Shown here: positions 36,470 through 48,306 of the stretch, piece after piece
Layout of the letters: each line of letters opens with the position of its first letter
How positions within the stretch are numbered: position 1 is the first letter of the stretch
From: Craterostigma plantagineum
Taxonomy: Eukaryota > Streptophyta > Magnoliopsida > Lamiales > Linderniaceae
Direction: 5' to 3'
Length of the DNA: 64,000 bases
Assembly (NCBI GenBank): GCA_027422505.1
Contig: JAPQWV010000017.1
Location: forward strand, 20,771,501 to 20,835,500
Notes under the pieces: generated by a model
Told to the model about the DNA's origin: nothing
What the model saw: the letters and a program-made list of their open reading frames with translations, nothing else
Database searches by the model: none
Translations under genes and position numbers: made by a program

Positions 36470-36706
36470 TTTTATTTTTTTTCGTCCTGAGGTATCCCCA
36501 CACAGCCCGGCTATGGCTAACCGCCACACACTCCAGAGGTGGGACTAATCCCCGGGGCAGATGGATACGTCCCAAACCCACCCAGGGCCTTAGGCCAATG
36601 GGGATTTTCTCAAAGTCATGTGGGAGGTAGGGTTCGAACCCCTGACCTCCTAGTCACATGAACTTTGAGTGCCTCAGCTTGGCCAATAGAGCCAAGGCTC
36701 ATTGGC
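36470..36706 (-). mobile_element. tRNA-derived SINE
   Basis: On the minus strand it has a tRNA-like A box (TGGCTCTATTGGCCAAGC near 36672-36689) and the B box GGTTCGAACC at 36631-36640, then a body with GGACGTATCC, CCCCGGGGATTAGTC and GGGGATACC, and an A-rich tail (T run at 36468-36482 on the plus strand). Both flanks carry CATAAATCCATATT (36456-36469, 36707-36720), a 14-bp target duplication. The body resembles the plant Au SINE group. Confidence 0.88.
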
Positions 36707-36837
36707 CATAAATCCATATTCACTTGGTATATATATTTTCTCCTTATATTTCGAAAATTTTAATACCTTGTATAATCAATATTGCCTATTCCCCATTACA
36801 TATATGTCTCGTCTCTATCGTCCATTCAAATACACAC

Positions 36838-36942
<105 letters not shown>

Positions 36943-36966
36943 ACAGAGGTTTTACAAAGCACAAAA

Positions 36967-39228
36967 ATGGCGGATCAACGTAAACCACCTTCCAATCAGA
37001 AAAACCCTGCAACAATGGTCGATGAGATGCTTCTGATTGATCAAAAAGACCTCGCAATAGAACGAATCATAAGTGAAGGAGCCTTCTCTATTGTCTACAA
37101 AGGAGTGTAAGTATTCACATACACACAATAAATAAATAAAAAATAAGAACTCAAGAGTCTATAATGGCCATGCATGTCCCTTTGCTTGAGCTTAATTATT
37201 CTCGTTAATGTCTCATCGAGCTTTCCATAACCGTCCATTTAAATTTTCTGATATGATCCAAAGTAAGGAGAATCAATGTGTTTCTTTCTTTCTTACAAGG
37301 CAACCAACTGATGAAGATTTATCTTATGTTTAGTCAGTTTCTTGGTTGCAAGAACCTGTGATTTCCTTTGTTTAACTTAATGCCTATTGTTCTGAGTATT
37401 TGCTTGATTAATAATTATCGGCGAAAACGGAAGGAAGAAAACGTTCAATTTCGATCATCATCAGCGATGACGTGCCGTCGGTTTTGGTAATAAATGTTTT
37501 ACGTCTTTGATGACGCAAAAAAAAGACATCTCGAGTTCGTCATATGAAATTTAATGTGAACTCTGTCCAAATTCCATGCGGGGGTTCCGGAAAAAGGGAC
37601 GGAACCTTCTCGCACACGAGAATTTTCGAGTCGGGTGTTTATTACGTGTAAATTTTTTTGAGGGTTGTTTCTTCGTGAGGGTCGTCATGTGTAAGTTTAA
37701 GGCTTTCGAGCGAGTAACAATAAAGCATCATCCCTGAAGTAAGTAGGGTTTTTGCTAAAAAACGTTATTACCTTTCGATTTTTCATTCTCGTCCTTTTGC
37801 GTCCATTTTTTTTTGTTTCAAAGGTACAAATCAATGCCAGTGGCGGTAAAAGTGATAAAGTCGCATGCGAGCTTGTTCGTCAATTCCCAACCGATTCAAG
37901 AGAAGTTCGCCAAAGAAGTTTCGATATTTTCTCGACTTTACCACGATAACATCGTGGAGGTAATTTCTATCCTTACGACTGTTGAAGCGTAATGTAATGT
38001 GATGTAACAATATGAGGTGTACATAAGCTTGCTAAACGTTCCCCCTATTACCAATTGATATTAGGGCAGAATCTCATTTAGAATGATAATATGCTGGTCG
38101 TTCAGAATTGATTTGTTCTTTACAAAGATAACAATATGTTGTCTAAAAGCAGTTCATAGGCGCTACTACTAGCCCGAAGAGGATGATCGTCACCGAGCTA
38201 ATGACGGGCGGTACACTGCAGAGGTACTTGTGGAACATCCGCCCCCAGCGTCTTGACCTTAGGGTTTCGATAGGGTACGCAATAGATATATCCCGAGCTA
38301 TGGAGTATCTTCATAGGAACGGAATCATCCATCGTGACTTGAAGCCCGGTATATATATTTTACATTTTTTTCGAATGTTATTATATCCCGATAGATAATA
38401 TGTGATGGAAATCAAATTTCGTCGCTCGATAATTGTAATATTTTATAGGCAACGTCGTTCTTTCTGGGGACAGAAAGACGATCAAACTGGCCGATTTTGG
38501 TCTGGCTATAGAAGAGGCCACTGACGAGATGATAACCGACTCGTTGACGTATCGTTGGATGGCTCCCGAGGTAAACTTTTTAACGGAAACAAAGAATAAT
38601 TTTATTCTTTTTCTTCGTTCCCGAGAGAAAAAAAAGGAACATATTTTTCGAATTAGATGTTCAGCAAAGAAGCTCTGAACAAGCATGCGAAGAAGTACTA
38701 CGACCACAAAGTCGACGTCTACAGCTTCGCGATGATCCTTTGGGAGCTCATCACTGGAAAGACCCCATTTAGTGGAATGAACCACATTATGGTCGCTTAT
38801 GCTGCGGTTACGGTAAGAACTATTTTTAAATATTTTTTCTTGATTTCGAATTTCGGTTAAAATCTTTTTTTTTTTTGAATTTATAGAACCAGAGGCCAAG
38901 CACGGAAGAAATCCCGGAATATCTTGAGCCTCTTATACGTACGTGCTGGTCTGAGAAACCCGAGGATAGACCCGAATTCTCGCAGATCACTCAGTTCTTG
39001 AAAGATTTTCTGGACAACATATGTAAGGGCGACGACGGTTCGATTGGGAATGCTTCTTATATGTTGGAGGGCGAACACTCGGGAAGAAAGCGATACGCCA
39101 GAGGTAGTTCGGACGTCGCCGGCGACGGGCCTAAGAAGGGCTCGGCAAGCCCGTTTGCCAAGTTTCTGTGCTGTTTCGGGCCCGTTTTGAAGGACGATGA
39201 ATGTCCCTTTGTGTGCGATGCGAATTGA
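36967..39228 (+). CDS. Raf-like MAPKKK-type protein kinase (group C, ATN1-like)
   Basis: Six exons: 36967-37106, 37824-37959, 38153-38348, 38449-38570, 38657-38812 and 38887-39228, all GT-AG and in phase, giving 363 residues. The kinase domain spans about residues 28-280: ATP-binding Lys56 (PVAVKVIK), alphaC Glu78, catalytic HRDLKPGN (152-159), DFG (173-175) and RWMAPE. This is a cytosolic Ser/Thr kinase of the plant Raf-like group with ATN1-type spacing; such kinases act in stress and hormone signalling, the substrate here being unknown. The glycine loop reads SEGAFSIVY, lacking the first and third glycine; a Ser third position is tolerated in this subgroup. The segment before RWMAPE reads DSLTY where GTY is usual. 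The tail of about 80 residues ends with a Cys-rich FLCCFGPVL. The start is the first ATG after the TC run. Confidence 0.9.
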
Positions 39229-39926
39229 GTACCTTTTCTTTTTATGTTTTGAATATTATGCTTATGTGTTGTTGCCGGATGATGTCGTTTTGTACATGGC
39301 AGTGTAATAAAGAAAGTGTTTTTATTACATGTATTTGTATGATCCTTGGTCGTAGTTTTGAAAAGTCGTTGACCGTTAGAGTTGATATTTATACGACAGG
39401 CGCCAGTGGCGGACCCAGAATCTGACATCGATGAGTTTTTGTATCTTACAAAAATATGTTCGTATACCTTTTTTTATATTTCAAAATATATTTTTGGCTT
39501 ACAAAAAACTTAATTTATTACATGTTAATTGAAAAAAAAATATGTTATTGATATAGAAAAGAAATATCAATGAAAATTAATTTTAAAAAAGAAAGTAAGT
39601 TCTCCATTTCAAAATCATTGAGTAATAACTAAATAATAAGATCTTTAATAAAAAATATAAGTAGTAAAAAATTATTTATATGTTAAATTGGAAATATTAA
39701 ATTTTTGTAATCATAAATTATTTAATTAATAAATAAAACATAATGGTGTAAGCAAGATCATATCATACGAAAAAATATTGTCAATTGATTTGTAAACAAA
39801 AAAGACAAAATTATGTTGGTAATAAGAGGACAAAATTTCATTATTTTCACCATATAGGGTTGAACTTAAACTGAAACGAGCCGAGCTGCTCGCGAGCCGC
39901 TCGCAAGCAGCTCGGTCAAAGCTCGG

Positions 39927-41356
39927 TGTAGACAATTAAAATTAATTGTCTATTTAGATCATGGGGATTTAATAAATTAATTCCATGAAATTAAAAAGTC
40001 ATATAATTAAATTGCTATTTATTGAGATCTATAAATTAATCTCAATTTAATAAATAGTTGATTATCCTATGCATGGTAACAGGTGTAGAGATTTGTTAAA
40101 TAAGTAAAGAATCAAATCAAATATCATAAAATTGGCAGATATTGAGAGAATCAAGTCAAATATCGAATAAATCAAATCAAATCAAAATCAAACCATATAT
40201 AGACCAAATCAATCTAAATATGGACGAAATCATTACAAGAGGATTATATTTTCCATTATTGAGAATTCTCTACGCCTATAAATATGGGCCTTCAGAATTC
40301 AGAAATCACAAGTCATAGGATAACGGCGAAGCGAAAACTTCAAGAGACGATATAAGACTTTTAAAGCATTCCATTCTCTCAAAGAAGTTCATCGCATTCA
40401 AATCGTAGTCCAAAGACGAGAATCGAGTACGAAACTTCGTCAGACGATATAAGTCTTTCTGTGAAAACATTCCTTTCTTTCGAAGTCGTTCGTATTCGGA
40501 TCAAAGGCAGGATATTGCGAGGCTTCGTCAGACGATATAAGTCTTTCTGTGAAAGCATTCCTTTCTTTCGAAGTCGTTCGTATTCGGATTAAAGGAGGAT
40601 ATTGCGAGGCTTCGTCAGACGATATAAGTCTTTCTGTGAAAGCATTCCTTTCTTTCGAAGTCGTTCGTATTCGGATTAAAGGAGGATATTGCGAGGCTTC
40701 GTCAGACGATATAAGTCTTTCTGTGAAAGCATTCCTTTCTTTCGAAGTCGTTCGTATTCGGATCAAAGGAGGATATTGCGAGGCTTCGTCAGACGATATA
40801 AGTCTTTCTGTGAAAGCATTCCTTTCTTTCGAAGTCGTTCGTATTCGGATTAAAGGAGGATATTGCGAGGCTTCGTCAGACGATATAAGTCTTTCTGTGA
40901 AAGCATTCCTTTCTTTCGAAGTCGTTCGCATTCGGATCAAAGTTCGACACGGCCAAGTCCAAAACGCTAAGTTCGGGATCAAGCTCAAAAGTCCACGAAC
41001 GAAGTACCTTTCAAAGTATTAAGCCAAAGTCATCGTCGTGATCAAGCCCAAAAGCCCACGACGAAACGTTCAATAAGATCCCTTCGTCGAAACTTGAATA
41101 AGCCCAGATAAGGGTCGCGAACAAGCCCAAAGGCCCGCGAAGAAGCACCTACTTAGATCCACGATCAAGTCAACGACCCGCGAAGAAATTTCAAGAAAAG
41201 CCCAAATCAAGAAACCCAAGATCAAGAATTTTCCGGAAACACTTATTTTGAAGAATCAGGGGAATAAGTAGAGATAGAGCCCGTTAAATTTCATTAAATT
41301 ATATTTGTACTATTTTTCTGATTATTTGATATTTGAATAAAAAGAAAATACGCTAC
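39927..41356 (+). repeat. Solo LTR with CTCGG target duplication
   Basis: It starts TGTAGACAATTAAAA and ends ATACGCTACA, with CTCGG on both sides (39922-39926, 41357-41361). There is a TATA box CCTATAAATATGG near 40273. No internal retroviral genes are present, so this is a recombination-derived solo LTR of 1430 bases. It contains an 87-bp tandem array. Confidence 0.88.
40441..40945. repeat. 87-bp tandem repeat, about 5.8 copies
   Basis: CAGACGATAT starts at 40441, 40529, 40616, 40703, 40790 and 40877, a period of 88 then 87 four times. Copies are nearly identical. Because 87 is divisible by three, long frames stay open on both strands (157 codons plus, 182 codons minus). These are by-products, not genes. 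Confidence 0.95.
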
Positions 41357-41461
41357 ACTCGGCTCGAGCAACGTCGAGCTCGAGCCTCGACTTTTCACAA
41401 TCGAGCCGAGCTCGAGCATTTTGTATGTGGGCTCGATAGCTCGTCGAGCTTATCGAGCCCC

Positions 41462-41512
<51 letters not shown>

Positions 41513-41845
41513 ATTATTATTATTATAATTGAATATAATATTATATATATATTTTTTATGATGAACCGAGCTTTTCAAGCCGAGCTCGAGCAGCTCGATG
41601 GTTTATTGAGCCGAGCTCGAGCGCACTTATACATAATTGAGCCGAGCTCGAGCCAGGCCATGCTAGAGCTCGGCTCGGCTCGTTTTCAGCCCTAGTCCAA
41701 AAACCGATCCCTTTGGCCAGTAAATGAGAACTTAACCACTACACTACTATTTAAGATTTGAGATTACTATAGTTCTAATAGCTTATGGCTTTGTGCTGGG
41801 TTGATGGCCCCCAAGCCCCTACGTGGGTCCGCCGCTGACATGCGT

Positions 41846-42734
41846 CAAGGGCCAACTTAACTTATTAGGCTGTAGGTTAATATGTCTTGGCCCAATAAGC
41901 CCGCTTTCATGGCTGCTTCTCCTTCAACGGGGTTTTCTTCTTCCCCCAAGCCGCCACCCCCACCACCCACCACCCCCCTCCTCTCCAACAGCCAACTTAA
42001 CCCTTCATCCTACCTCCTCCCCCACCTCCATTAACGGAGGTCGGGGAGGTCGTTCTTTTCATTTTTCTCGTTTTTTCTTGTTTTTATTTGAAAAATGAAA
42101 AATAAAAAAAAAAATTGATTCACTTCATCGCGCCGGGAAGCTGCCCAGCCGTTGCCGCCCGACCGCCAGTCGCTCGCCCGCCGCCTGTCCGTCACCAGCC
42201 GCATGCCCTTCGCCCGCTCGTCGCTCGCCCCCACCATTCGCTCGCCCGTCGCCAAACGTCGCTGCCAAGGGCAGCCGCCCGTCGCCCGCTGCCCGCCCTC
42301 GCCATCCGCTCGTCGCTTGCCCCCCATCGCCCGCCCTCGCCACAGTCTTGAGTCTCCCCGTTGTGGGAGCTCGTCTCTCCCGACCGGGTCGGGAGCCTTT
42401 TTCTCGCTAGCGGAGCCCTCAGTCCGATGAAGATAAAACCCTTACGTCGATGGCCAAGTGAAAGTGAAGAGTATCGTAGATTTAGCTTAATAGATTTTTC
42501 TGTTATAGGTTCTTTAATTAGTTCTTCGTCATAGATAATGCGTTTTGTTTTTTGTCGGTTTTTTTGTCCCTTGTGGACCATTTTCTCTCAATGTGGAGTG
42601 TTGTTACCCTTGTGAGATTGTGTGGTGCTCCTATGTGAGCTTTCTCCCGGTTGACGATGTACCGGTGTGACCCCTTGGGCTATCTAGCCATGTATCCATG
42701 TTATTAATGCAAACTATAGTTTCGAAAAAACAAA
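41846..42734. other. No supported gene; C-rich low-complexity block and possible LINE 3' end
   Basis: From about 42120 to 42420 the plus strand is a GC-rich series of CGCCCG/TCGCTCGCC words with long but meaningless frames. From about 42420 to 42735 the sequence resembles a LINE 3' end: a tail of ATGTATCCATGTTATTAATG, then CAAACTATAGTTTCGAAAAAA. A similar tail occurs at 47690-47745, which supports a shared retroposon family. Confidence 0.35.
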
Positions 42735-43235
42735 TTAGAGGTGTGCATGGGCCAAAATTGCAGGCCCACAAGCAGAGGCACGAGCACGCGGGCCCAAATT
42801 GACCTGCGGGTCGGGCTAGGTCCGGGCCCACTTGCGGGCCGTGGCGTGCCGGGCTCGAAAATCAACAGCTTTCCCGCAGCGCGTCGTGGGCCTCGTGCCT
42901 TGCGAGCCGGGGCCGGAACAATCGCGGGCTTCGTGCGGGCCGGACAGAAAAATTATTATAATTTGGGTATTTTTTGGAAAATAGATAAGTGACTTGTAGA
43001 TGTAGGGTTTTAGGATGCAAATAATGCAAGGGCTCGCTGCCGTGCTTGCGGGTCGACATGCGGGCCAAGGAGTGGGTTAGGCATGAGAGCTGCGCATCAG
43101 GCCGGGCCGAAAAACCAACTTGGTGAACATTCGGAGCACGCGACTCGTGAAGCGACAAGCGGGTCGGGCTGGTGCCTGCTATGGGCCCGTGCCGGTCGGC
43201 CCATCGGCGTGTCGGGCCGGACTAATAATTATAAC
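42735..43235. mobile_element. Degraded hAT-like element with GGCCCG/CGGGCC words
   Basis: It begins TTAGAGGTGTGCATGGGCC, like the TAGGGNTG hAT ends, and is filled with GCGGGCC/GGGCCG words to about 43223. No matching right terminus or 8-bp duplication was found, so it is a decayed or truncated copy. Confidence 0.45.
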
Positions 43236-43769
43236 TAGTGTATTGGCACACCCGATGTATGTGCTTAATTATATAAAATTTATAATATTAATTTATATTT
43301 TAAATTTTAACAGGTGAAATTATAATGTGAAATTTTAAATTTATATTGGCACACCCGACAAAATGGTTTTAAGGAATAAATTTAAAATTAGGGGTAGAAT
43401 GATAAATTATGACTGTCACACCAATCAATGTGGAAGCAGTTACTCTAACCCTCTCTCCCTAATCAGTGGCGGAGGACCCCATTGAAAAAAAAAATTAGTA
43501 TTAATTAAGGTAATTTTTTATGAGGGGACTAAAATTGAAAATATTTACACTAAAAGGACCCAATGAAAATAGTTAAAAATTTAAGTGTATGGGGTCCAAT
43601 TAAACTGGACCCCACGTCCCTAATAAAATAGAAAGATAATAATAAAAAAATGAACAAAAAAATTCCTTTCATAACAGAAATTCATTTGTGGAAGCATATT
43701 AACTGCCCTAAAACCCTAAGCTCGATCAGTTATCAAATCCCTAAACCACAGATCTTTCGGGGTATTTCG
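43236..43769. other. RPC5 upstream region with a Tip100-like fragment
   Basis: No other gene is seen. CAGTGGCGGAGGACCCCATT at 43465-43484 looks like one end of a Tip100-like hAT, with no clear partner end. The bases just before ATG 43770 (TCCCTAAACCACAGATC) are duplicated at 53249-53265 and belong to the duplicated RPC5 leader. Confidence 0.45.
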
Positions 43770-46700
43770 ATGTCGAACATGGACATGGACATAGACGAGC
43801 TCTTATTGGACGGGTCGAACCAGACCCGAACTCGAACCGGCCGGTTCGCGCCTAAGGGGGCGAAGATGAAGCCAAGACCCAAACTCGAACCTTCGCAACC
43901 ACCGTCGGGCAACGTCGATCCCAAGAAGGAGGAGGAGCCCGCGCCGGAACCCGAGTGCTCGAACGTCGGTGATGCGATGGATACCTGCGTGGAATCGAAG
44001 CATGAGAGTGGGTTGAAGAAAGAAGAAGAGGGTATTTCGGATGTTCTTATGGAGGATGAAGACGATGTGGTTCGTGAAATTGATGTATACTTTAACGCTC
44101 AAGTTGATCCTGAAACTAAGGTGTGAGAGCCTTTTAATTTTTACCATCTTCTGTGTGATAGTTTATGGATATGGGACTGTGGTTGATTTTACAATCTTTC
44201 TGGATTTTTTTTTTTTGTTTCAGTTGTATGTGCTGCAATTCCCTCTTAGGCCATTGTGGCGACCGTATGAACTTGACGATAGATGCGAAGAGGTACGCCA
44301 AGAATGGCCATTTTTTTCTCTTTCAATTTATGGATGGCATATGAATTTGGGTGAAATCTGTACAGGTTCGGGTGAAGCCAGAGACTTGCGAGGTGGAGGT
44401 TGACCTTGCAGTGGATGTTGACTCCAAGAATTGTGATTCTACCGCTGATCCAATGTTCCAAATGAAAAAACAGGTTTGTTTTGCTTGGCGTTTTTGTTTA
44501 TAACATTTTGGATCTCAGTATCAAGTATTGACATATCCTTCTAATTGTCCCTCATCCATTTCTGGCTAGACACTTGCTACAAAATGGATTCCGTCTAAGG
44601 CCGAGGGGTACGCAGTGGGGGTTCTGAATGAAAACAAGGCATGTCTTTGATCTTGTTGCTTGGCTATGATAATGTGATGGTTATTTTGGGTTGAAGGAGT
44701 ATTAATTTTTTCAATTTTTTATTTTTTTTGCAATGCAGTTGTACCTGAATCCCGTCCATGCCATTGTTCAACTTCGACCATCTATGCGACACCTTGTTGC
44801 TAATGATTCTAAAACCAATTCCACATTGGCCAATGATGAGTCCGTCGAAGTTAAACCTTCAGTGAAATCGAAAAAGCCGGTTGGTTGCTGATTTCGTGTG
44901 TTAATCTATAACTCCGTCTCTCGCCCATTCTTTCGCTTCGTTGCATCTCAATTTGTTAAACCTAAATGAATTACTCATTTTTGTGAAGTAAACTTCGTTT
45001 GTATTTACCATTTCGATCCACTTTAACATGTCTTCTGCTGTGGTGATGGTTGCAGACAAATACTGTGGAGCAGAACAAAGGCAGGCAAGAGGTATCTATC
45101 TGTTTGCCGTGCCTAATACCTAGCTGATACTTGCTTTATTCTTGCGCCTGTGCTTTGACACACACCGATGCACGCAACAAACTAGCTATGGCCAATACGA
45201 TGAAATTTTTTGCACCATAATTGTTTGGATTCTCTCTCTTTTTTTTTGGATCGCGTTTATCCAACTCTCTCAAAATTTTTGAACATATCAGGAATGGGTT
45301 TCTCTCAAATACCGTGGCTCAATGAGTAAAATGGCGACGGAATATCTACAAAAAATGACGGCACATGATGAATCTCGTATTCATTTTTCCATGAGCTCGT
45401 ACGCATTTCGTTGTTTCTCCATTTGCCTCGTGTATCTTAACATGTGCTTTCTTTTTCTTGTTTGCGCTGGTTGTGTAAGAGATTTGACATCGAATTCTAT
45501 CCGTTTTCATGCTCAAATATGAAGACATGATTACCTGGATAGCTTGTGTCCTGGATCAAACAGAGACCACGACAACTCCAAAGTTCCTTCAAAAAGGTAT
45601 CCGATTCTGGCATCTTATCAATTGGTCCATTAGTGAAGTTAGTTTTGCCATGCTCAATCTTTGTCCGTTCTTAGGCTGGCATAGGTATGCATCACATCTA
45701 AATGGATTAGATAATCACCTCACAGTTTTTTGCAGGTTTATGCTGAATTTGCCCCTGAACGAACGGTTCAAGAACTGGCTGGCCGAGGTCAGTAAATCAT
45801 TTGTATCGTTTTGTTTCATCGTATCGTTCATCTTTCTTCTGCACTCTATTGTCGAACTTTCTCATACAGGGCCCTGCAATTCATCGGTTTGATGCTTTGA
45901 AGTACTTAGCTCCCGACGAGCCCGTCGAAGCAGTTCTAGAAGTGTTGCAAGAGCTCGCCGTTTTAGTTCAGGGACTTTGGTTTCGAAAAAGTTCGTTGGT
46001 GTATGGTACAGATAGGGGTTTGAATTTTTGGGCAAGGGAATACGTCCTTTACCTATTCAGCCAAAAGCCCATCGTTAGCATCTCTCAGCTGCCTTTGAAG
46101 ACTATGTTATCCAAAGCAATGAAAGAGGTCCTCAATGAATTGGGCGTGGAGAGACCTTCTTTCACCGATTGGAAACTCAGAGAGCTCCCCGACGCAAACT
46201 TCGTCAGGCAATACCCGTCGATCGTCAAGAAACAGGCCGAGTATTGGGCGATCACTGGGCAAAAAATCAGAGACAATTTGGGAGTAAATATTGCGAAAGC
46301 ACCTTCGAAACCTATCTCGACCAACAATCCAAAGCCCCCAAATCGATTGCCCTCGAAAGCCAGCATGCCACCCGACGTTCAGGAATCAGTAGAAAAGGCG
46401 ATTCAGAGGCTCTTCAAGCTCGTCAAGGTTTGCAGGTGAGTGATGGAGTTGAGACCCACTGATTCGAAAATTGAATTTTGTGGTTGATTTCTTTCGTCTG
46501 TTGCTGCAGTTTTCAGCAAATCAGCCAGCGTTTGAGGGAAGTCGTGCTCGTCGACACAATGCGCTCGAAGGGGTTCGCACGTGAGGCTGTGACTGCTGCG
46601 GATAGCATCGACGCTTATCCTCACGATCTTCAGTCGATCGTCGGTCGAGTGGCTTTTATCATCCACGGGATTTGCGTTCCAATGTCGTCGCCCGACCATC

Positions 46701-47188
46701 CAGAATACGACGAATTCAGGTCAGAACTTTTCGTCGAAACTTCGATTTTTTTTTATTTGCCTGCTTGGTGAATTACAACGTCTCGATTTGCATATGGCTT
46801 TGCAGAAAAGTTGTTATTGATCTTTTTATGGCGAACGGGCCAAATGCGAAGCTCAAGAAGGGTACGATAAACGACGCTGCCAAAATGTTGCTTAAGAGAG
46901 AGGTGTCCGTCGCCGAATATCAGAAGGTACGTCTTTCTCAACAGTCAATCGATGATGATTTTTTTTTCTCTCAAGAATGTTGATTATGTGCAGTGATATG
47001 TTATTCTTGTATCTTCGTTTTCATTGAAGAATTGTGAATCTTAACCTTCGTTTCCGTTCGTGATTACATTTACATTGCATTGAGTTCTTTTTCGCTCTCT
47101 GAAGGTTTTGCACGAACTATGTGTATCAGAAGGCTCGGCGTGGGTACTGAGAAGTGGTGAAGTCAAACCAAAAGCCGCCGCCTCTTAG
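43770..47188 (+). CDS. NRPC5: DNA-directed RNA polymerase III subunit RPC5
   Basis: Thirteen exons: 43770-44120, 44224-44292, 44366-44473, 44570-44638, 44739-44879, 45056-45091, 45292-45398, 45525-45596, 45736-45787, 45870-46435, 46510-46719, 46806-46926 and 47105-47188, in phase throughout, 661 residues. The acidic N-terminus (MSNMDMDIDELLL) leads to the family signature LYVLQFPLRPLWRPYE (about residues 118-133), VRVKPETCEVEVDL and LYLNPVHAIVQLRPSM. These mark the dimerisation part of RPC5, which pairs with RPC4 on Pol III and helps make tRNA and 5S rRNA. The long C-terminal half, with the LVKVCSFQQISQRLREVVL region, is the plant extension. Intron 4 begins GC (44639) and the rest are GT-AG. 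The start is the ATG after TTTCG; the open frame upstream to 43650 is not conserved in the duplicate copy. Confidence 0.93.
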
Positions 47189-48306
47189 ATTCTTGTTTTT
47201 TTTCATGTTATATTCGTATATTTTCTTATCTTTAATACTTTTAGGCACCTTCTGTGGCTGCACTTGAAATATAATTATATCTAATATTATTATTAATTAT
47301 TAGTTTTATAATGTTTTAGATTTAGAGTTTGAGATGAAATATATTTTTTTAGATATTTAAAATTAATATGTAGAGCATAAGTACAATAAATAAAAAATTT
47401 AGAAGTAATTATTCAATTAATTAATAACAATTGATAGACTAAATGTTGCATTTTATAGCCATCCTAAATAAATTATACTAGTAGTTTTGCACACTCCATA
47501 GTGTGTGCTATATATTATGTATATTAATCATAAAATAATATTTTTCCAAGCGGCGAAGAGAAAGTGATCTATTATGACAATAAATTTAGACAGGTTGGTT
47601 TGGTGTTTATTTCTTTCGTTTTTTTTGTTTTGGTTGATATTACTCGCGTGAGTCTTTGTTCGTTAACGGAGAAATCTATCCGCGCTATTCAGCTCATGTA
47701 TCTTTATAGTTATTAAATTCAAACTATTGTTCCAAAAAAAAAATATTTAACAAGTTTCCGTACATGTTAAAACACAAGCTATCCATATCTTTTTCTTAAA
47801 TTTTTTATTATTAGTACACAATATGCATTAAAATATAAATGAGCTTTAATAAAACTATTATTTCGTATGATGCAATATTAAACAGTGAATGATCACTTAA
47901 CATATTTGATAAACTCACGACAAGTAAGATCATGTTGATATTCTCACTAACACTTCCGAAAGACATGGAGCTTAGGAAAATAAAATATGATATTTAAATT
48001 TTAAATCATTTATAACACACACACACACATATATAAATATATATTAATATGTATATATATTTATATTTTCTTCAATTATGTATCATGATTATTAACTATT
48101 TCACATTTATCACCCATATGATACAAGCGGGTACTACTAAAAGTCTTAATGGTCCCCGATGTATGGTTTACGCATGTTATTTTTATATTTGTTTATTGTG
48201 CTTCAACATTTTTGTGCTATGTTAATAAAAAAATATATAATTATCGATTCTTTAAAGATAAAGAATCTCTCTAGGTTTGCGTTTGGTTATTTGACTTATA
48301 TGTAAG
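47189..48306. other. RPC5 3' flank; AT-rich, with a possible LINE tail
   Basis: No gene. 47275-47550 is the source (or copy) of the block repeated at about 54395-54700. 47590-47745 ends in ATTCAAACTATTGTTCCAAA and an A run, like the possible LINE tail near 42700. A short CA/TA microsatellite lies at 48013-48040. Confidence 0.5.

Larger units (their letters stand above)
39855..41694. mobile_element. Ac-like hAT MITE filled with CGAGCCGAGC words, nested
   Basis: The left end TAGGGTTGAACTT and the reverse complement of the right end TAGGGCTGAAAACGAGCC are of the TAGGGNTG type. The subterminal parts are packed with CGAGC/GCTCG words (39878-39926, 41357-41690). A TA microsatellite lies near 41465-41510. 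I could not see a matching 8-bp flank. A solo LTR is inserted inside. Confidence 0.7.
39404..41837. mobile_element. Tip100-like hAT element, carrying nested insertions
   Basis: The left end CAGTGGCGGACCCA and the reverse complement of the right end CAGCGGCGGACCCA form the terminal repeat, of the CAGNGGCGGANCCA type seen in Tip100-group hATs. Flanks ACAGGCGC (39396-39403) and ACATGCGT (41838-41845) match at six of eight positions, as expected for an old 8-bp duplication. Without the nested element it is about 600 bases and has no transposase. Confidence 0.75.

Noticed and set aside
36631..36640. tRNA gene (B box GGTTCGAACC)
   Set aside because: No cloverleaf; the box lies in a SINE with an A-rich tail and target duplication.
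40440..41022. 157- and 182-codon repeat-protein genes on opposite strands
   Set aside because: Both frames stay open only because the 87-bp LTR repeat is divisible by three; no start context, domain or splice support.
42115..42581. Arg/Pro/Ala-rich frames on both strands
   Set aside because: Low-complexity GC-rich sequence; no domains and no codon bias difference between strands.
43650..43769. Upstream extension of RPC5 exon 1 to ATG 43650
   Set aside because: The extra codons are not conserved in the duplicate at 53 kb, which is open only around the ATG matching 43770.
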